DNA of 41,392 bases. Source: Actinomycetota bacterium (GTDB taxonomy: Bacteria > Actinomycetota > Acidimicrobiia > Spongiisociales > UBA5794). Made by a program: the position numbers and the translations under genes. Position 1 is the first letter of the stretch. The number at the start of each line of letters is the position of its first letter. The notes under the pieces were generated by a model. The model did no database searches. It was not told the DNA's origin and worked only from the letters and a program-made list of their open reading frames with translations. Location of the stretch: assembly GCA_030123765.1 (NCBI GenBank), contig JASJXX010000012.1, positions 1-41,392 of the forward strand. Reading direction: 5' to 3'. Shown one piece after another: positions 39,641 through 41,392 of the stretch.

Positions 39641-40951
39641 TCAACCTGACTCGATCATCGAGGTGAGAGCTGTGGCAAACCGCGCCGTCATGGCAGAGTC
39701 GTATCCGACAAGGCGCACCGAGCGGAGCGGGTTCTCCTCTGTGGCGAGAAACTCTGCCGCTGACTCGGCGATGACGGTCGTGGCTTCGTCGGGCGGATAC
39801 CCGTATATGCCCGCGGAGATAGCGGGCATCGCCACGGACGCTACCGCGATCTCGGTCGCCGCATCGAGTGCGCCGAACACGGCTGCGGCGAGCAGCTCCT
39901 CGTTCTCTTGGCCCTCTCTGTAGATCGGCCCGGCGACGTGGATGACGTACGACGAAGGCATGTCGCCAGCCGAGGTGAGCGCGGCAACGCCATGCTGAAG
40001 AGGACCGTGCGCGGCAATCCACGCGACAGATTCCCTGTCGATCGTTCCACCGCCGGCTCGGGCGATGGCGAGAGCGATCCCGCCACCGTGCACAAGTTCG
40101 CTGTTCGCTGCGTTCACGACCGCGCCGACCGCCATGCTCGTGATGTCACCCTCTGACGAGCTGAGCGTAGAGCTGCCGACCCTGATCGCGGCAGACGCCA
40201 GGATCGGGATGTCAATCGACTCCCAGAATCGGCCGTCTCGACGGTCCGGGTCAAGGCCGGTCGTCCACCACGTCGTCGACGCCGTCCCCTTCAAGTCGAG
40301 ACCACGGTCGTGCGCGACGCTGATCACCTGCCTCGCTACAGCCTCGGAAGGGTCGACGACAACCGTCCCTTCAGGTAGCCGCGCCTCGATCTCGTCTCGG
40401 ATAAGTGGATAATGCGTACACCCGAGTACAACGACGTCTGCGCCGGCGCTCACCACAGGAGCAAGGTACTCGTCGAGTAGCGGGCCGACGGGTCTGCCCT
40501 GTTCGACCGCTGCCGCGAGTCCCGGACAGGCCTGTTCGAAAACCTCCACCGCACCGCCGTGGCGACCGACGAGACTGCGGAACAGCTCACCCTGGAAGGT
40601 TGCGCCCGTGGCGAGCACTGCAATGGTGCCACTCGTAGTCAATTCGGTGGCGGGCTTGACTGCGGGTTCCATCCCGACGAACACGATCTCAGGCAGCGCC
40701 TCTCGCAGATGATTGAGCGCAGCGGCCGACGCCGAGTTGCACGCGATGACAATCTCCGCAACGCCAGCAGAGGCGAGGTACCTTGCGAGAAGCTCGGTAC
40801 GCTCCCGAACCTCGCCGAGCGTCCGCTCCCCATAGGGCCCGAAAACGTGATCGGCAACGTAGATGAGATCTGCCCAGGGCGCGCGCTCGCGCACGCGGTC
40901 AAGAATCGTCGTACCTCCGATTCCAGAGTCGAACACCGCTATCTGTGCCAT
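39641..40951 (-). CDS. murI: glutamate racemase fused to a macro (ADP-ribose-binding) domain
   Basis: A 436-residue two-domain protein in one uninterrupted frame. Residues 1-255 are a complete glutamate racemase: VFDSGIGG (Asp8), PYGERT, ACNSASA (Cys71) and GCTHYPLI (Cys178, His180), then its normal C-terminal helix and strand. It makes D-glutamate for peptidoglycan. Residues about 256-436 are a macro domain: GDITSMAVGAVVNAANSEL, HGGGIALAIARAGG, YVIHVAGP and AISAGIYGYPPDEA. It most resembles the Af1521-like subclass; the GGGVDG Asp of MacroD-type hydrolases is absent. Macro domains bind ADP-ribose and some remove it from proteins. The linker is short. A TAGCGT box lies seven bases before the ATG. 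Confidence 0.92.
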   Translation of the reverse strand: MAQIAVFDSGIGGTTILDRVRERAPWADLIYVADHVFGPYGERTLGEVRERTELLARYLASAGVAEIVIACNSASAAALNHLREALPEIVFVGMEPAVKPATELTTSGTIAVLATGATFQGELFRSLVGRHGGAVEVFEQACPGLAAAVEQGRPVGPLLDEYLAPVVSAGADVVVLGCTHYPLIRDEIEARLPEGTVVVDPSEAVARQVISVAHDRGLDLKGTASTTWWTTGLDPDRRDGRFWESIDIPILASAAIRVGSSTLSSSEGDITSMAVGAVVNAANSELVHGGGIALAIARAGGGTIDRESVAWIAAHGPLQHGVAALTSAGDMPSSYVIHVAGPIYREGQENEELLAAAVFGALDAATEIAVASVAMPAISAGIYGYPPDEATTVIAESAAEFLATEENPLRSVRLVGYDSAMTARFATALTSMIESG

Positions 40952-40958
40952 GGTGAGA

Positions 40959-40964
40959 ACGCTA
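40959..40964 (-). promoter_or_regulatory. -10-like TAGCGT, leaderless geometry
   Basis: TAGCGT followed by tctcacc and ATG 40951 of the racemase-macro gene; seven-base gap and no Shine-Dalgarno. Confidence 0.45.
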
Positions 40965-40990
40965 ACCGGTGCCGGTGCAGTCCCCTGCTC

Positions 40991-41392
40991 TCAGTAGGAA
41001 TTCCGATGCACAAGATCTCCGAGTGGCTTGCGGCCACCGAACTTCGCCGGTCCTGAGCCCGATGCCGGGTACCCGACCGCGATGGCGTACCGGCATCTCC
41101 GCCCGTCGGGGAGCCCGAGCACCTTGGCGGCCACGTCATCACGATGCAGCGTGATCGGACAGCTTGCCAGCCCGATGGCGTCAGCTGCGAGCATGATGTT
41201 CTGAGCGAGGCGACCGATGTCGAACTCGTATCCGTCTGGCTCCTGGATGAGGCAGATCACCGCAGGCGCATTCCGGATCGGGTCTGTGAAGTCACCTGCT
41301 TCACAGAGCCGGTCCTTCTGCTCGGGATCGTCAACGACTAGGAACGACCAGTCCTGCCGGTTCTTCGACGAGCCCGTCCATCGTGCAGCTTC
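40991..41392 (-). CDS. nitroreductase-family protein, 5' end outside window
   Basis: The C-terminal 133 residues of an FMN-dependent nitroreductase-fold protein. The reading frame is open to the window edge and begins EAARWTGSSKNRQDWSFLVV, the typical FMN-binding AARxxxSxxNRQxWxF segment; the track's 89-residue start is only an internal GTG. The conserved helix IGRLAQNIMLAADAIGLASCPITL and the terminal strand RYAIAVGYP follow. Members reduce nitro compounds, flavins or other organics with NAD(P)H. The start and the N-terminal dimerisation helix are missing because the sequence ends. It reads in the same direction as the racemase-macro gene, 39 nt upstream of it. Confidence 0.88.
   Translation of the reverse strand, partial: EAARWTGSSKNRQDWSFLVVDDPEQKDRLCEAGDFTDPIRNAPAVICLIQEPDGYEFDIGRLAQNIMLAADAIGLASCPITLHRDDVAAKVLGLPDGRRCRYAIAVGYPASGSGPAKFGGRKPLGDLVHRNSY

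Noticed and set aside
39641-40951. The macro domain as a separate gene wrongly joined to murI.
   Set aside because: The frame is open through the linker, no start with a ribosome-binding site precedes the macro domain, and the racemase C-terminus runs directly into it.
1-41392. CRISPR, tRNA, rRNA, insertion sequence, phage or restriction system.
   Set aside because: No regular direct repeats, no tRNA-like fold, no transposase or integrase motif, and the only methyltransferase has no adjacent nuclease.

Overview
The window looks like chromosomal DNA of a high-GC actinobacterium, probably from an uncultured lineage such as Acidimicrobiia. This rests on a WhiB regulator, a Bpa-type proteasome activator with a C-terminal Leu-Tyr-Leu tail, FHA and PAC2 proteins, a FadF-type iron-sulfur oxidoreductase, frequent GTG starts and many apparently leaderless promoters. 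The species cannot be fixed from the sequence. I see no rRNA, tRNA, CRISPR array, transposase or phage gene. Most genes are housekeeping or metabolic.

Layout. 48-1987 (-): an EamA exporter and a LiaF-like membrane protein coupled to a hypothetical protein. 2047-3379 (+): a 5' remnant of an ArsC-type phosphatase, then an ECF sigma factor overlapping an Ogt DNA-repair methyltransferase. 3418-6661 (+): a SufS-like PLP enzyme overlapping an alpha/beta hydrolase, then a degenerate Mrr-fold/zinc-ribbon protein. 6677-8209: an unknown protein (-) divergent from a CPBP protease (+). 8446-11990 (+): a heterodimeric ABC exporter, convergent with a SlyD-like FKBP lipoprotein (-). 12661-17278 (+): acyl-CoA dehydrogenase, DEAD-box helicase, cyclophilin and an orphan Zn/Mn ABC permease. 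17420-23224 (+): a complete seven-gene Mrp Na+/H+ antiporter operon headed by a possible 22-residue leader peptide. 23422-24793 (-): CBS-BON protein, WhiB and a small SH3-like protein. 25083-32309: membrane FHA protein (+), the Bpa-PAC2 pair (-), penicillin acylase (+), Mo-cofactor oxidoreductase (-) and Ca2+/Na+ antiporter (-). 32447-33226 (+): a DUF547 protein. 33193-41392 (-): a co-directional block of nitroreductase (cut by the window end), glutamate racemase fused to a macro domain, ProC, proline dehydrogenase, FadF, prephenate dehydratase, an orphan N4-type DNA methyltransferase and a membrane protein.

How the genes relate. MurI-macro, ProC and ProDH all act on or around glutamate and proline. 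Acyl-CoA dehydrogenase and FadF are plausible donor and acceptor of fatty-acid electrons. Bpa next to PAC2 suggests a small proteasome-related unit.

The most interesting items are the glutamate racemase-macro domain fusion, the Bpa-PAC2 pair, the recurrent TANNNT box 6-8 nt upstream of at least twelve start codons, the coupled leader ORF before mrpA, and the sigma factor-Ogt operon beside an ArsC fragment.
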